Assembly: GCA_030761205.1 (NCBI GenBank)
Contig: JAULJL010000011.1
Location: 11,212,501-11,276,500, forward strand
Direction: 5' to 3'
DNA from: Fremontodendron californicum
Lineage: Eukaryota > Streptophyta > Magnoliopsida > Malvales > Malvaceae
DNA length: 64,000 nt
Made by a program: the position numbers and the translations under genes. Under the pieces are notes generated by a model, which saw nothing but the letters and a program-made list of their open reading frames with translations, had not been told where the DNA came from and ran no database searches. Shown piece after piece: positions 21,781 to 31,279 of this stretch; the stretch's first letter is position 1, and the number at the start of each line of letters is the position of its first letter.

Positions 21781-24700
21781 TCAAGCATAATACTTTTTCA
21801 ATTCATCAGCATTCACAGGATTTCTGAAATCATCCCCGTCCATCCGAGTTAGAATCAATGCTCCTCCAGAAAAATCTCTTTTTACTACATAGGGTCCTTC
21901 CCAATTTGGGGCCCATTTTCCTTGCGGATCCTTCACTATAGGGAGAATTTTCCTCAATACCAACTCCTCCTCTCGGAACTGTCTAGGACGAACCTTCTTG
22001 TTGTGGGCTCTAATTATCCTTTTTTGATACAACTGCCCATGACAAATTACCTTCAATCTTTTTTCCTCGATGAGATTCAGCTGTTCATAACGAACTCTAA
22101 CCCATTCTATCTCTTCTAGGCCAACTTCCATCAAAACCCGAAGTGAAGGGATTTCAACTTCAATAGGTAGCACTGCTTCCATCCCGTATACCAAAGAAAA
22201 CGACGTTGCCCCTGTAGATGTGCGAACCGAGGTACGATATGTGTGAAGAGAAAAAAGTAAGATCTTATGTCAATCCTTGTACACATCAGTCATCTTCTCA
22301 ACAATCTTCTTGATGTTTTTGTTAGCTGCTTCTACTGCCCTATTCATCTTCGGATGATAAGGTGCAGAATTATGATGCGTGATCTTGAACTGAGTACACA
22401 CTTCTCTCATCATTTTATTATTTAGATTAAGAGCATTATCTGAAATAATTCTTGCTGGCAATCCATATCGGCATATAATTTCCTTCTTAACAAATCTGCA
22501 TACCACTGACTTTGTTACATTCACATAGGAAGCAGCTTCTACCCATTTTGTGAAATAATCTATGGCCACCAAGATGAAACGATGTCCATTTGAAGCTTTC
22601 GGGGTAATAGGCCAGATCATATCCATTCCCCACATTGAAAAGGGCCATGGTGCAGTCATGACATGCAATGGCGACACATGAATCTTATCTGCATAGATCT
22701 GGCATTTATGGCACTTTTGGGAATAACTGATACAATCTCCTTCCATCGTTAACCAATAGTATCCTGCCCTCATAATCTGCTTAGCAAGCATGTGACCATT
22801 GCCATGGGTGCCACATATCCCTTCATGGACTTCTTCTATGATTCTCCGAGCTTCGATAGATCCGACACATCTTAATAGGACTTGATCTTTCCCTTTCTTG
22901 TAGAGAATCTCACTGTCTAGAACAAAACCCATTGCTAGCCCTCTCAGAGTCCTCTTGTCATTTTCTGTTGCCCGTTCTGGATACTGTTGACTCTTGATGT
23001 ACTGCAAGATATCGTTATACCAAGGGAGACCATCTGCTTCTTCTTCAATACTCATGCAGCGGGTAGAAGACTCATATATACTCATCTTTATCGGCACAAC
23101 TTCAGCCCCTTCGTTCACTTTAAACATTGATGACAAAGTAGCCAGAGCATCCGCCATTCGGTTTTCCTCTCGGGGGAAGTAATTGAAATTTACTTCTTCA
23201 AATTCCTCTAACAAACTCAGTATGAGTTCTCGATATCGGATTAGCTTTGTATCTCGGGTTTCCTATTCTCCCCGTAATTGGTATATCACTAGGGCTGAGT
23301 CTCCGAAAACTTCCAATATTTTGATTTTTCTGTCCACTGCAGCACGAAGGCCTATAGTACACGCCTCATACTCAGCAGTATTATTTGTACAATCAAAATC
23401 CAATCTGGCAGTGAATGGATATTAATCTTCTTCTGGGGATATGAGTACTGCACCAATTCCGTGCCCCATGGCATTAGATGCGCCATCAAAGTACATTTTC
23501 CATACTTTCTTCTTCAGGGGAATCTCATCCACTTACGAAACATACATCAAATCTTCATCTGAGAAGTCAAAGTTCAAAGGCTCATAATCTTCCACTGCCC
23601 GACTTGCTAAGAATCCAGCCACTGCATTGCCTTTGATAGTTTTCTGACATACATATACAATGTCGTACTCTAACAACAAAACCTGCCATTTTGCTGTCCT
23701 CCCTGACAAAGAAGGTGCTTCCAACATGTACTTGATTGGATCTAGCTTGGAAATCAACCATGTCGTGTGGTACAACATGTATTGTCTAAGCCTCTGAGCA
23801 GTCCAAGCTAAGGTACAGCACAACTTTTCTACCGACGAATATTTCAGCTCATAATCTGTGAACTTCTTGCTAAGATAGTAAACCGCCTGTTCTTTCTTTC
23901 CAGTCTCATCATGCTGCCTCAAAACACAACCCATGGATCTTTCAAATACTGATAGATAAAATATCATTGGTTTATCCTGAACAGGTGGCATTAATATTGG
24001 TGGGTTGGATAGATAATGCTTAACCTTTTCAAAGGCAATCTGACAACCTTCATCCCATTCTCCTGGATCATGTTTTCGAAGTAGCTTAAATATTGGATCA
24101 CATTTATTGGTTAACTGAGAAATAAACCGAGCAATGTAATTCAATCTTCCCAGAAAGCCTCTTACTTCTTTTTGAGTACGAAGAGGTGGCAAATTCTGGA
24201 TGGCCTTCACTTTATCTGGATCAATCTCAATTCCCTTTTTGCTGACAACAAAACCCAACAATTTCTCCGAAGTGACTCTAAAATTGCATTTTGCCTGGTT
24301 TAGCTTGAGTCAAAACTTTCTTAGTCGTTCAAAGAGCTTTCTAAGATTTGCAATATGCTCTTCTTCTCCTTGTGACTTTGCAATCATATCATCAACATAG
24401 ACCTCAATTCCCTTATGCATCATATCGTGAAACAAGGTCACCATGGCTCTCTAATATGTTGCCCCAGCATTCTTCAAACCAAATGGCATTACTTTGTAAC
24501 AGAATGTTCCCTACATTGTAACAAATATGGTTTTCTCCATATCCTCTGGTGCCATCTTAATGATTGTATCTCGAAAATTTGTCCATGAAAGAAAATAAAG
24601 AACTCTTTGCTGTATTGTCCACCAGAGTATCGATGTGGGTAAAGGGAAATTATCTTTGGGACTGGCTTTGTTCAAATCTTGGTAATCAACGCACATCTGC

Positions 24701-25121
24701 ACCTTGCCATCCTTCTTTGGTACTGAAACAATATTTACCACCCATTCCGGATATTTTGCCACCTCTAAGAATCCAGCATCAAATTGCTTCTTCACCTCCT
24801 CTTTTATCTTTAACAGCATGTCCGGCCTCATTCTTCTCAATTTTTGCTGAATTGGCTTGCACTTTGGCCTTAAAGGGAGCTTATGAACCACAATATCTGG
24901 ATCCAGACCCGGCATGTCTTGGTATAACCATGCAAATACATCTACATATTCCCGGAGCAAGGCTATCAATACACCCTTTATTGATGATGAAAATGAAGTC
25001 CCAATTTTAACCTCCTTTATCTCCTCATCATTTCCCAGGTTTATCATTTCCAATAACTCTTTATGAAGAAGTACTTGTTTCTCCCCTTGTTCTATTTTAC
25101 TTAATAAGTCCAGAGGTAGAC
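21781..25121 (-). pseudogene. TAT-A pol (RT, RNase H, archaeal-type RNase H, integrase), copy 1
   Basis: Read from high to low coordinates. RT starts at the TSD of LOG-LTR (25121): VPKKDGKVQMCVDYQDLNKA, then past stops VYVDDMIAKS near 24390. 24261-23533: RT thumb and decayed RNase H (YLSVFERSMGCVL, catalytic Asp lost). 23520-23215: archaeal-type RNase H (MYFDGASNAMGHGIGAVL). 23214-22270: linker and integrase with an H..H..CxxC region (KCHKCQ), Asp in WGMDMIWP, Asp in ISDNALN and Glu in NRAVEAANKN. 22194-21781: integrase C-terminus (NWEGPYVVKRDFSGGALILTRM). Stops and frame changes occur near 24511, 24455, 24310, 23530, 23425 and 22260. Not functional. Confidence 0.92.
25117..25121. repeat. Left target-site duplication of LOG-LTR (tagac)
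   Basis: tagac immediately precedes the LTR start and recurs at 50365-50369 directly after the far end of the element's intact right LTR. It also occurs at 41341-41345 in copy 2. When the two flanks are joined, the TAT-A pol frame reads through, which confirms the empty site. Confidence 0.93.
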
Positions 25122-25324
25122 TGATGCACCCAAAAGAGTGTATCTTATTTAACCTTGCACTAAAAAGATAAATTGTAAGTATAGTAGTTAGCAAGGGTCG
25201 AGTCCTCAGGGATTGGGTTTTAGTTTATAAGTTAATAGTTTAAAACTTAAATTCAAGAACAATAAAAGAAAAGGGGTTTTTGAAGCCAGATTTAAACTAA
25301 AGTAAATAATAAGAATAAGATGCA

Positions 25325-25570
25325 AGGCGGTATAACCAGCCAATAAAAATATATATACTAAATTAGGCGGTATAACCAGCCAATAAAAATAAAACAAAGT
25401 TAATATACAAATTAGGCGGTATAACCAGCCAATAAAAATATATATACTAAATTAGGCGGTATAACCAGCCAATAAAAATATATATACTAAATTAGGCGGT
25501 ATAACCAGCCAATAAAAATAAAACAAAGTTAATATACAAATTAGGCGGTATAACCAGCCAATAAAAATAA
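25325..25570 (-). repeat. Six tandem GGCGGTATAACCAGCC units in the LTR
   Basis: The shared unit is 'ggcggtataaccagccaata', spaced 40 to 49 bp by two alternating spacers. Each unit can fold as a short stem, GGC-GGT with ACC-GCC, around an ATA loop with one bulged A. Also present at 32396-32640, 41549-41794 and 48620-48864. Confidence 0.85.
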
Positions 25571-26456
25571 ATATAAAAAATAAGCAAACTAAAAGTAAGA
25601 AAACAAATAAGTAAGAAGAATCAAATATGAAAAATATGGTTAAGGTTTCATTCTCCACCACTAGACATCATTAAGAATCAATTTCAGATCTATCAATATC
25701 AACCAACTATCAAAGTTAACAACCGTAGATAACAACAAGCTCTGTTACCCCAATCTTTCCTTAGTTTGTCGTTAAATAGAACAAGCTCTCTATTTAATCT
25801 CTAACCATTAAACAACCTAGAATAAGCTCTCTAAATTCAATTTAATGGCAGCTTTATGATGAGAAAGATAGGTTGATCTAAGCAACAAACACATAAGCTC
25901 GGATTGTTCAACTTAGGTTATGTTCAACTTTGCAATTATTGAAAACTTGACCATAATCATTAATCACAAATTGCCACTTATGAATAGGAAATCAAGACAA
26001 TTACACGGATCAAGACTCCTAAACTAGCAATAGATAATTATCAAGATCTATCTAGTTGTACACCTAAATAAATCTAGACAACATCATGAACAATTCTTGT
26101 AGAAGAACATAAGCAACTTTGATAGAAAATTAATGATAGATAGAATCTGAAAATCAATCACAAAACATGTCTAGGGCTTTGAAATCACCCTTAACCAAAT
26201 AGAAGTTTAGCCTAGCATAGGCATTATAAACATAAACATAAAATTAAAGAAAATCTAAGAAGAAAATAAAAGAAAGAAAGAAGAAGAGGAAGAATATTAA
26301 TTATCCAACCTCTTGCTCTCTCTAAAGAAAAAGAAAACTAGAGAAAAGAAAGAAAACTAGAGAAAAGAAAGAAGAAGAAAACTTAGAGAATTTTATTAAA
26401 ATGGCTAATATCCTACCTATGTACAATATGATCCCTTACAATCATCCAAGGCCCTC

Positions 26457-26464
26457 TATTTATA
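26457..26464 (-). promoter_or_regulatory. LTR TATA box
   Basis: Minus strand TATAAATA followed by GC-richer sequence (gagggccttgg), the likely core promoter of LOG-LTR. In the active 5' LTR the same box lies at about 33527-33534 (copy 1) and 49751-49758 (copy 2). Confidence 0.5.
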
Positions 26465-27070
26465 CACATTTTGGAGGGCTAAATGACAAGAGACAAGCTT
26501 TACAAATTTCAAAGGTAGGTATATGACGATTTTGATCAGCCAACTTGATGGTCGATTTCTTCAATATTGGAGGCCTTATCTGATCACATGGTCTTCTAGA
26601 AAAAGGTTCCCCTATCAGTTACGGAACCATAACCGTTGGAATCAGCTCATTTGCTGATGTGGATAAGAAGATATGGGCATAATACGAAAACATGTCAGCA
26701 CAGACGTCATTGCACATCAGCCAACTTGATGGTCGATTTCGCTAGGGAAAACGACTCCGTTTTAAGAAGTGTAAAACATGAAAAAGATAGATATGCCTCT
26801 TAGCTTTGCATGGATACAAATTTCAGCCTTATTGCTTCAGTGAAACTCGAGATATAGCTGATATGGAAAAAGGTGTCGGAACTGGAACTGAACTGGATTT
26901 GCCCTTAATTCTAGTAATCTGAAATCACTCAAAGAAACTTGTGAAAAACACCAAATTACATAAAAATATAAAAGATCATAAACACAATTAGACTAAACAA
27001 TAATAACTCGTATTTGACACAAAACAATAATAAAACATAACTAAAAACTATATAATTATACGAGTTATCA

Positions 27071-27083
27071 CACCCCCACACTT
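27071..27083 (-). promoter_or_regulatory. LOG-LTR polypurine tract
   Basis: The element strand reads AAGTGTGGGGGTG directly before the LTR start TGATAACTCG. Related purine runs recur inside the element at 27958, 28630 and 30985, which hints at internal duplication of this region. Confidence 0.75.
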
Positions 27084-29189
27084 AGATTGTTGCTAGTCCC
27101 TAGCAACGACTCAATAAAAATAAAATAAGAAAATCTAATCTAATCCATTTTCGTAGGAAATCACGGTGGCACTTAGCATGTGACACAAGCCTTTAAACCC
27201 CTAGGTGTCCCTAGTGGACGAGTTTAGTCTCGTGAGGGTTTACTAGAACGATACCCACAAACATTGAAAAACTAAAATATAAATAAACTGCATATACTAA
27301 AAATATTTACTCCTAATCCTTTCAATACAAATTAGATACAATATTTGAACAAGTCTTATAAACTAATCAATAGCTTAAAGAATTTCACAAAAAATCATGC
27401 TTGAATGTAAATTGTTTGAGTTAAGCCAATATTAGCATAACATATCTCAATCAAAATATTGCATGTTCAAATTTAATCTCAACTTCTCACATGGGATACC
27501 CTCATGATTTTCACTCTTTAAAGTAGTGGTGAAGTGTTTACACTCAATCAATCTCATGAAAACAGTTCTACCATATTCTTGCTTGTCCACCTATTCTCCA
27601 CTATTTAGATCATACAACTTCATGAATCAAGAGGTCTTTAATCAAGGTTGTAATGGGGCCAAGGGGTTTGTAATGTGGTTGAAGAACAAAAGGATAAAGA
27701 TATCACAAAGGTTCCAAAGAGTTCATAAAGTTTAGAGACATAAAAAGATCATACAAAGAAACTTCTCAAAACTCTTTACAAGTACATAGTCACCTAGGCC
27801 GGATATTTATGTTGGGCCTTTTCTTCATTCTAAACGACTTTGTAACATCTTTTTCTTTTTCCACAAATTCAAGAGATGATTCATATATATTTTTTTTACA
27901 TAGGAATGTATTTGCCAGTATTTCATTTCTTTTTCTCTTGACTTTTCTTTTCTTTCCCCCCCACACTTATTTCTTGTTTCTAACCCAAATTTTTAACTAA
28001 AAATATCCCTTGTCTTTGCAACTTGTCTCAAAACATGCTAATTCATCTTTGGAACAAAGGTAAAGATATAAGTATATTTAGGTTAGGGACAAGTTATGGT
28101 TACCAAAGAGATAGCTTATTCAATGTAGGCTCAAATTGGTTCACTAAGGGTGTGTTCTCTTGGAACATCAATAAGGGATGGCTGTTTGGCTCTGGCTAAA
28201 AATCCTAATGCCTCTATCATATTCATGTTGTCACATGTATCAATATAGTCTCAAACGGTTTAAAGCAAGTTCTAGAGAATCCTGTAATCATAAGAGCACT
28301 CAAGAAAGAAATTAGATTGATTTGTATAATGCATCAATCATTATAGGCTCAAAAACTCACAAGGATGATTATACAAGTCAGATTAAGTCTAAACATGCTT
28401 CTTTCTCAATCAACATATTATATTAACATTGGCTCATAAAAAGGTTGACATCAAGCTCAATTCTCATGAAAATCTTCTCACTAATAAATCTGTTTTAGAC
28501 TTATGCAATTCATATCTCATCATTGTATTAAAAAGGAACTAAAACACACTAAAATAATAATAATAATAATAATAATAATAAAGACTCATAAAAAAATAGT
28601 AGACAAAAATAAAAGAAATCCTAAATCATTCCCCCCACACTTAATTCTTACATTGTCCTCAATGTAAGTCTATTAACCCAAATGAAAGAATCATGTGTAA
28701 GAGAAAAGAACTAATAACATAAGAATAGGAACAACTAAGACTCAAAACAAAACAAAACAAACTCATGCAACCTAAATAATCCTAAAATACTAAACAAAAA
28801 TTAACAAGTAAACATAAAAAGATTAAAATCAAACTGACAAGGTATGTCTCAAGTCTCCCTTACTCAGACCTTGTCCAGAATGAATACTTCTAAATTGCTT
28901 AAAACACAACAAACTTTTTTTTTTTGAAAAGAAGAAATCAAACTGACAAGGTATGTCTCAAGTCTCCCTTACTCAGACCTTGTTCAGAATGAATACTTCA
29001 AAATGGCTTAAAACACATCAAATTTTTTTTTTTTTTTTTAAATTAGCAAAATATGTCCCTTACCCCATACTAAAATATGACATTGTCCCCAATGTCAAAT
29101 TTTAAAGGTAGGATTTAGGAGATATTACCTGCAGAGGTTGCTAACCACTTATTATAACTGAGACACAACAAGCAAAATGTTAGATAATG
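27084..29189 (-). other. LOG-LTR 3' non-coding region, copy 1
   Basis: About 2.1 kb without a credible ORF. It contains a (TAA)n microsatellite at 28553-28581, which differs in length from copy 2, and a 111-bp tandem duplication at 28826-28936 and 28937-29040 ('aaactgacaaggtatgtctc' units). The direct repeat that borders the LOG cassette lies at 28619-28815. Confidence 0.65.
28619..28815. repeat. Direct repeat bordering the LOG/Cys-rich cassette, left
   Basis: Shares long blocks with 30977-31155: 'cacacttaattcttacattg', 'aaatgaaagaatcatgtgta', 'gaaaagaactaataa' and 'aacaagtaaacataa'-like ends. Identity is perhaps 80% by eye. Same orientation as the right copy. Confidence 0.7.
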
Positions 29190-29837
29190 TCACAAAGACA
29201 AAGTGCAATCCACTCCTTGCTCGTCCATATCTCTTTTTCTTTTTCCGAGCGTTTGCGAAACAACCGTAGCAGATAAATACTCATAAGCTTGAAGCTTTTT
29301 GAGTAAATCTTCAATGGTTGTAGCAGAAATTATGGTTCTCCTTGCCTCTGAAAACATGAATCCATTATCCACAGCATTATCTAAATATAAAAGCAAATTA
29401 CTAAAATAACCATTAATATTAAGCAAACCAATGGGTTTCTTATTTGTGACCAAAGATGACCAAGAAGCCACGCAAGCTATTTCTTCCAATGTACCCAGAC
29501 CTCCTGGTAAAGCAATGAATGCATCGGCAGAATGGTACATGATTGTTATCCGTTCAGGGACACTCCAGACTTGTATTTTCTTACCCACTGTAGGTCCACA
29601 AAAACTTGTGAATAGTTTTGGCACGATTCCTAGAACTGGACTTCCTCCGGCGTGTGCTGCTGTAGCGACTGCTCCCATTAAACCCGTACTACCGCCTCCA
29701 TAAATCAAGTGGATCTTTTGTTGGGCAAGTATTACTCCAACTCTTATGGCTTCATCAGCGAATATGTTATTTTTTCCTGGATAAGCACCTCCAAAGACAC
29801 AAATTTTTTTAATGCGCTGGGATGAAGTACTTGCCAT
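29190..29837 (-). CDS. LOG-type cytokinin riboside 5'-monophosphate phosphoribohydrolase, copy 1
   Basis: LOG enzymes release active cytokinin bases from their riboside monophosphates in the cytosol. The 215-aa frame is full family length and uninterrupted. Motifs: Rossmann-type start ICVFGGAYPGKN (12-23), YGGGSTGLMG (46-55), VLGIVPK (68-74), Arg96 in VPERITIM, ALPGGLGTLEE (109-119, the nucleotide-binding/catalytic signature) and KPIGLLN (134-140). Compared with the usual plant MHxRK motif, Lys is Ile and the Met-His pair is lost; PGGY is PGGL. The tail is odd: basic KRKR (199-202), then a C-terminal CTLSL. An intronless LOG-like subfamily with PERI, PGGLG and a terminal LTLSL exists in eudicots as I recall, and may be the donor. 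ATG at 29837 follows a run of A and a TATA-like box. Function is inferred, not shown. Confidence 0.88.
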   Translation of the reverse strand: MASTSSQRIKKICVFGGAYPGKNNIFADEAIRVGVILAQQKIHLIYGGGSTGLMGAVATAAHAGGSPVLGIVPKLFTSFCGPTVGKKIQVWSVPERITIMYHSADAFIALPGGLGTLEEIACVASWSSLVTNKKPIGLLNINGYFSNLLLYLDNAVDNGFMFSEARRTIISATTIEDLLKKLQAYEYLSATVVSQTLGKRKRDMDEQGVDCTLSL

Positions 29838-30199
29838 TTTTTTTTCTTCGAGTGCCTGAAAGAGAATGAGTACATGGTGTAATATATAGAGGACTCAGTA
29901 GTGAATCAGACAAGAGTAATAATGTCGCCGAAAGTGTATCTGACCTGTCAGAAGAAAATGTTAACCTAACAAAAGATTTTTGCGTGATTTCAGGAAGAAA
30001 ATCAAAAAGAGAAAAAAAATCAACCGTAAAAGACAAATAAAAAAAAACGAGAATAGTTACACAAATCGAACAACACGTAAATTAAACCAAAATAAAGTTA
30101 TTGCAAATCAAACCAAAAGCTGAGAAGTCATTTATTGTAGTTGTGATTGTGGCTCACATCTTCCTCTGGTTTTACGTCCAGAAACGGCTTAAACGCCTT
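29838..30199 (-). promoter_or_regulatory. Spacer between the Cys-rich and LOG ORFs, with TATA-like box and CAGG motif
   Basis: Minus strand: a CTATATATTA box at 29880-29890 lies about 45 bp before the LOG ATG. Between them is cattctctttcagg (about 29853-29866), which looks like a 3' splice acceptor or start element. An out-of-frame ATG lies between the box and the CAGG. Either LOG has its own promoter or it is reached by splicing of an LTR transcript. Copy 2 keeps the CAGG despite one substitution. Confidence 0.35.
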
Positions 30200-30736
30200 C
30201 TATGAGTCGAGGATATGCTTCCCATCCAGTTTTCTTACAAGCTGGCAAACAGGGTCTTTTAACATCAGATTCCCAAGATGTTGCCATTCCCTTTGGAATT
30301 GCGGCCATAAATCAAGAATTTCTCTTTGTACGTCTCCACTAGGATGCGTCTCAAGAGAAAGTTGGATATTACCCAAATTCTCCTTACTCAGTCCATCCTT
30401 AATGAATTCAATTTTATCATCTCGATTAGAGGACGGAATCCCAATAGAACGACATTTACCGTTACACGTCCATCGTGCACATTTATGGCAATTTGAACTC
30501 ATGCGCTTTGCTCGTCGCTTCTTTGCAAAAGAGCTTCTACCTGTACCTGGTAAATGCAAAACAGGAAGATATTCATCTTCACGTACCTTGGCTTCAATTA
30601 TCCAACGTATGTCGTCAGGAATCCCTTTGCGCATAAGCATTCTTAATCTTTCAAGTCGAACTTGGTAAAGCTTCAGTAAAATATTTCGAGGAAAAGGAGG
30701 AAATCGTTTCTGCAATCTTGTGAGAATATCATCCAT
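30200..30736 (-). CDS. Cys-rich basic protein resembling carlavirus nucleic-acid-binding protein, copy 1
   Basis: 178 aa, uninterrupted. The core at residues 66-95 has GRSSFAKKRRAKR followed by four cysteines, Cys83, Cys86, Cys91 and Cys95 (C-x2-C-x4-C-x3-C). A GRS-aromatic-A stretch of Arg/Lys running into CHxC-x-R is the hallmark of the carlavirus 3'-proximal nucleic-acid-binding protein family (Pfam Carla_C4). The following IEFIKDGLSKE also recalls that family's region after the finger. The N-terminal 60 residues are amphipathic and the C-terminal 80 (ending KLDGKHILDS) are longer than in the viral proteins and unknown to me. No function is shown; binding of RNA or DNA is plausible from the basic finger. 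It could instead be an unrelated host zinc-finger protein. Confidence 0.7.
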   Translation of the reverse strand: MDDILTRLQKRFPPFPRNILLKLYQVRLERLRMLMRKGIPDDIRWIIEAKVREDEYLPVLHLPGTGRSSFAKKRRAKRMSSNCHKCARWTCNGKCRSIGIPSSNRDDKIEFIKDGLSKENLGNIQLSLETHPSGDVQREILDLWPQFQREWQHLGNLMLKDPVCQLVRKLDGKHILDS

Positions 30737-31279
30737 CCTGAAAAAGAATGAAAAAAAAATTGAAAGAGAAATTGGAAGAGAAATTTATATACAATATCAG
30801 TTTTGTGGGTAGCTGATGGAACCGATTTAAATAATCACGGAGTACCGTTATCCGCCATTTAACCGGGGTTAAAAAAAATAAAAATTATATTTACATCTAG
30901 TTATTTTCAAAACAAGGATCAGAAAGAAAAACAGCATAAAAAAAAACTCAAAAACAAAACAAACTCATAAATAAAATCCTAAATTCTTCCCCTCACACAT
31001 AATTCTTACATTGTCATTAATGTAATGCTATTAATCCCAAATGAAAGAATCATGTGTAAGTGAAAAGAACTAATAAACAAAATAAACTTATGCAGCCTAA
31101 ATGAACTTAAAAACAGTAAACACAATTAACAAAGAAACATAAGAAATAAAAATAAAAACAATAAAAATAATAAAAGAAAAAGGAAAAGAAAGAGAAAGCA
31201 AATCTGAATATGGAAGGTTGGCGATTTCATCTTTAATTCGGCTGGCTTCCCAATTAACACTTGAGTTAGTGTTTTGAAT
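30737..31279 (-). promoter_or_regulatory. Region upstream of the Cys-rich ORF
   Basis: Minus strand: TATATAAA at 30784-30791, about 48 bp before the ATG at 30736, then cattctttttcagg (30733-30748) running straight into ATGGATG. The remainder contains the right direct repeat of the cassette (30977-31155) and A-rich sequence. No ORF is supported here. Confidence 0.35.
30977..31155. repeat. Direct repeat bordering the LOG/Cys-rich cassette, right
   Basis: Partner of 28619-28815. The two copies enclose both extra genes and exclude the gag-derived ORF. Confidence 0.7.

Larger units (their letters stand above)
25122..27070 (-). repeat. LOG-LTR 3' LTR, copy 1 (1949 bp)
   Basis: tgatgcaccc to gagttatca on the plus strand. 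It holds six hairpin-like tandem units (25325-25570), a TATAAATA box on the minus strand (26457-26464) and a 23-bp direct repeat (26537-26559 and 26718-26740). Against the intact right LTR (48554-50364) I count about four substitutions over 1.8 kb, so insertion was recent. Confidence 0.9.

Noticed and set aside
24564..25010. 148-codon plus-strand frame
   Set aside because: Antisense of the TAT-A reverse transcriptase, repeated at 40788-41234 only because of the duplication.
25122..27070. Reading the 25.3 and 32.4 kb repeats as a separate satellite
   Set aside because: They are the internal repeats of the two LTRs of one element, shown by TG...CA ends, PPT and TSD.
30147..30668. 173-codon plus-strand frame
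   Set aside because: Antisense of the Cys-rich ORF; no recognisable motifs, while the minus frame has a clear Cys motif.
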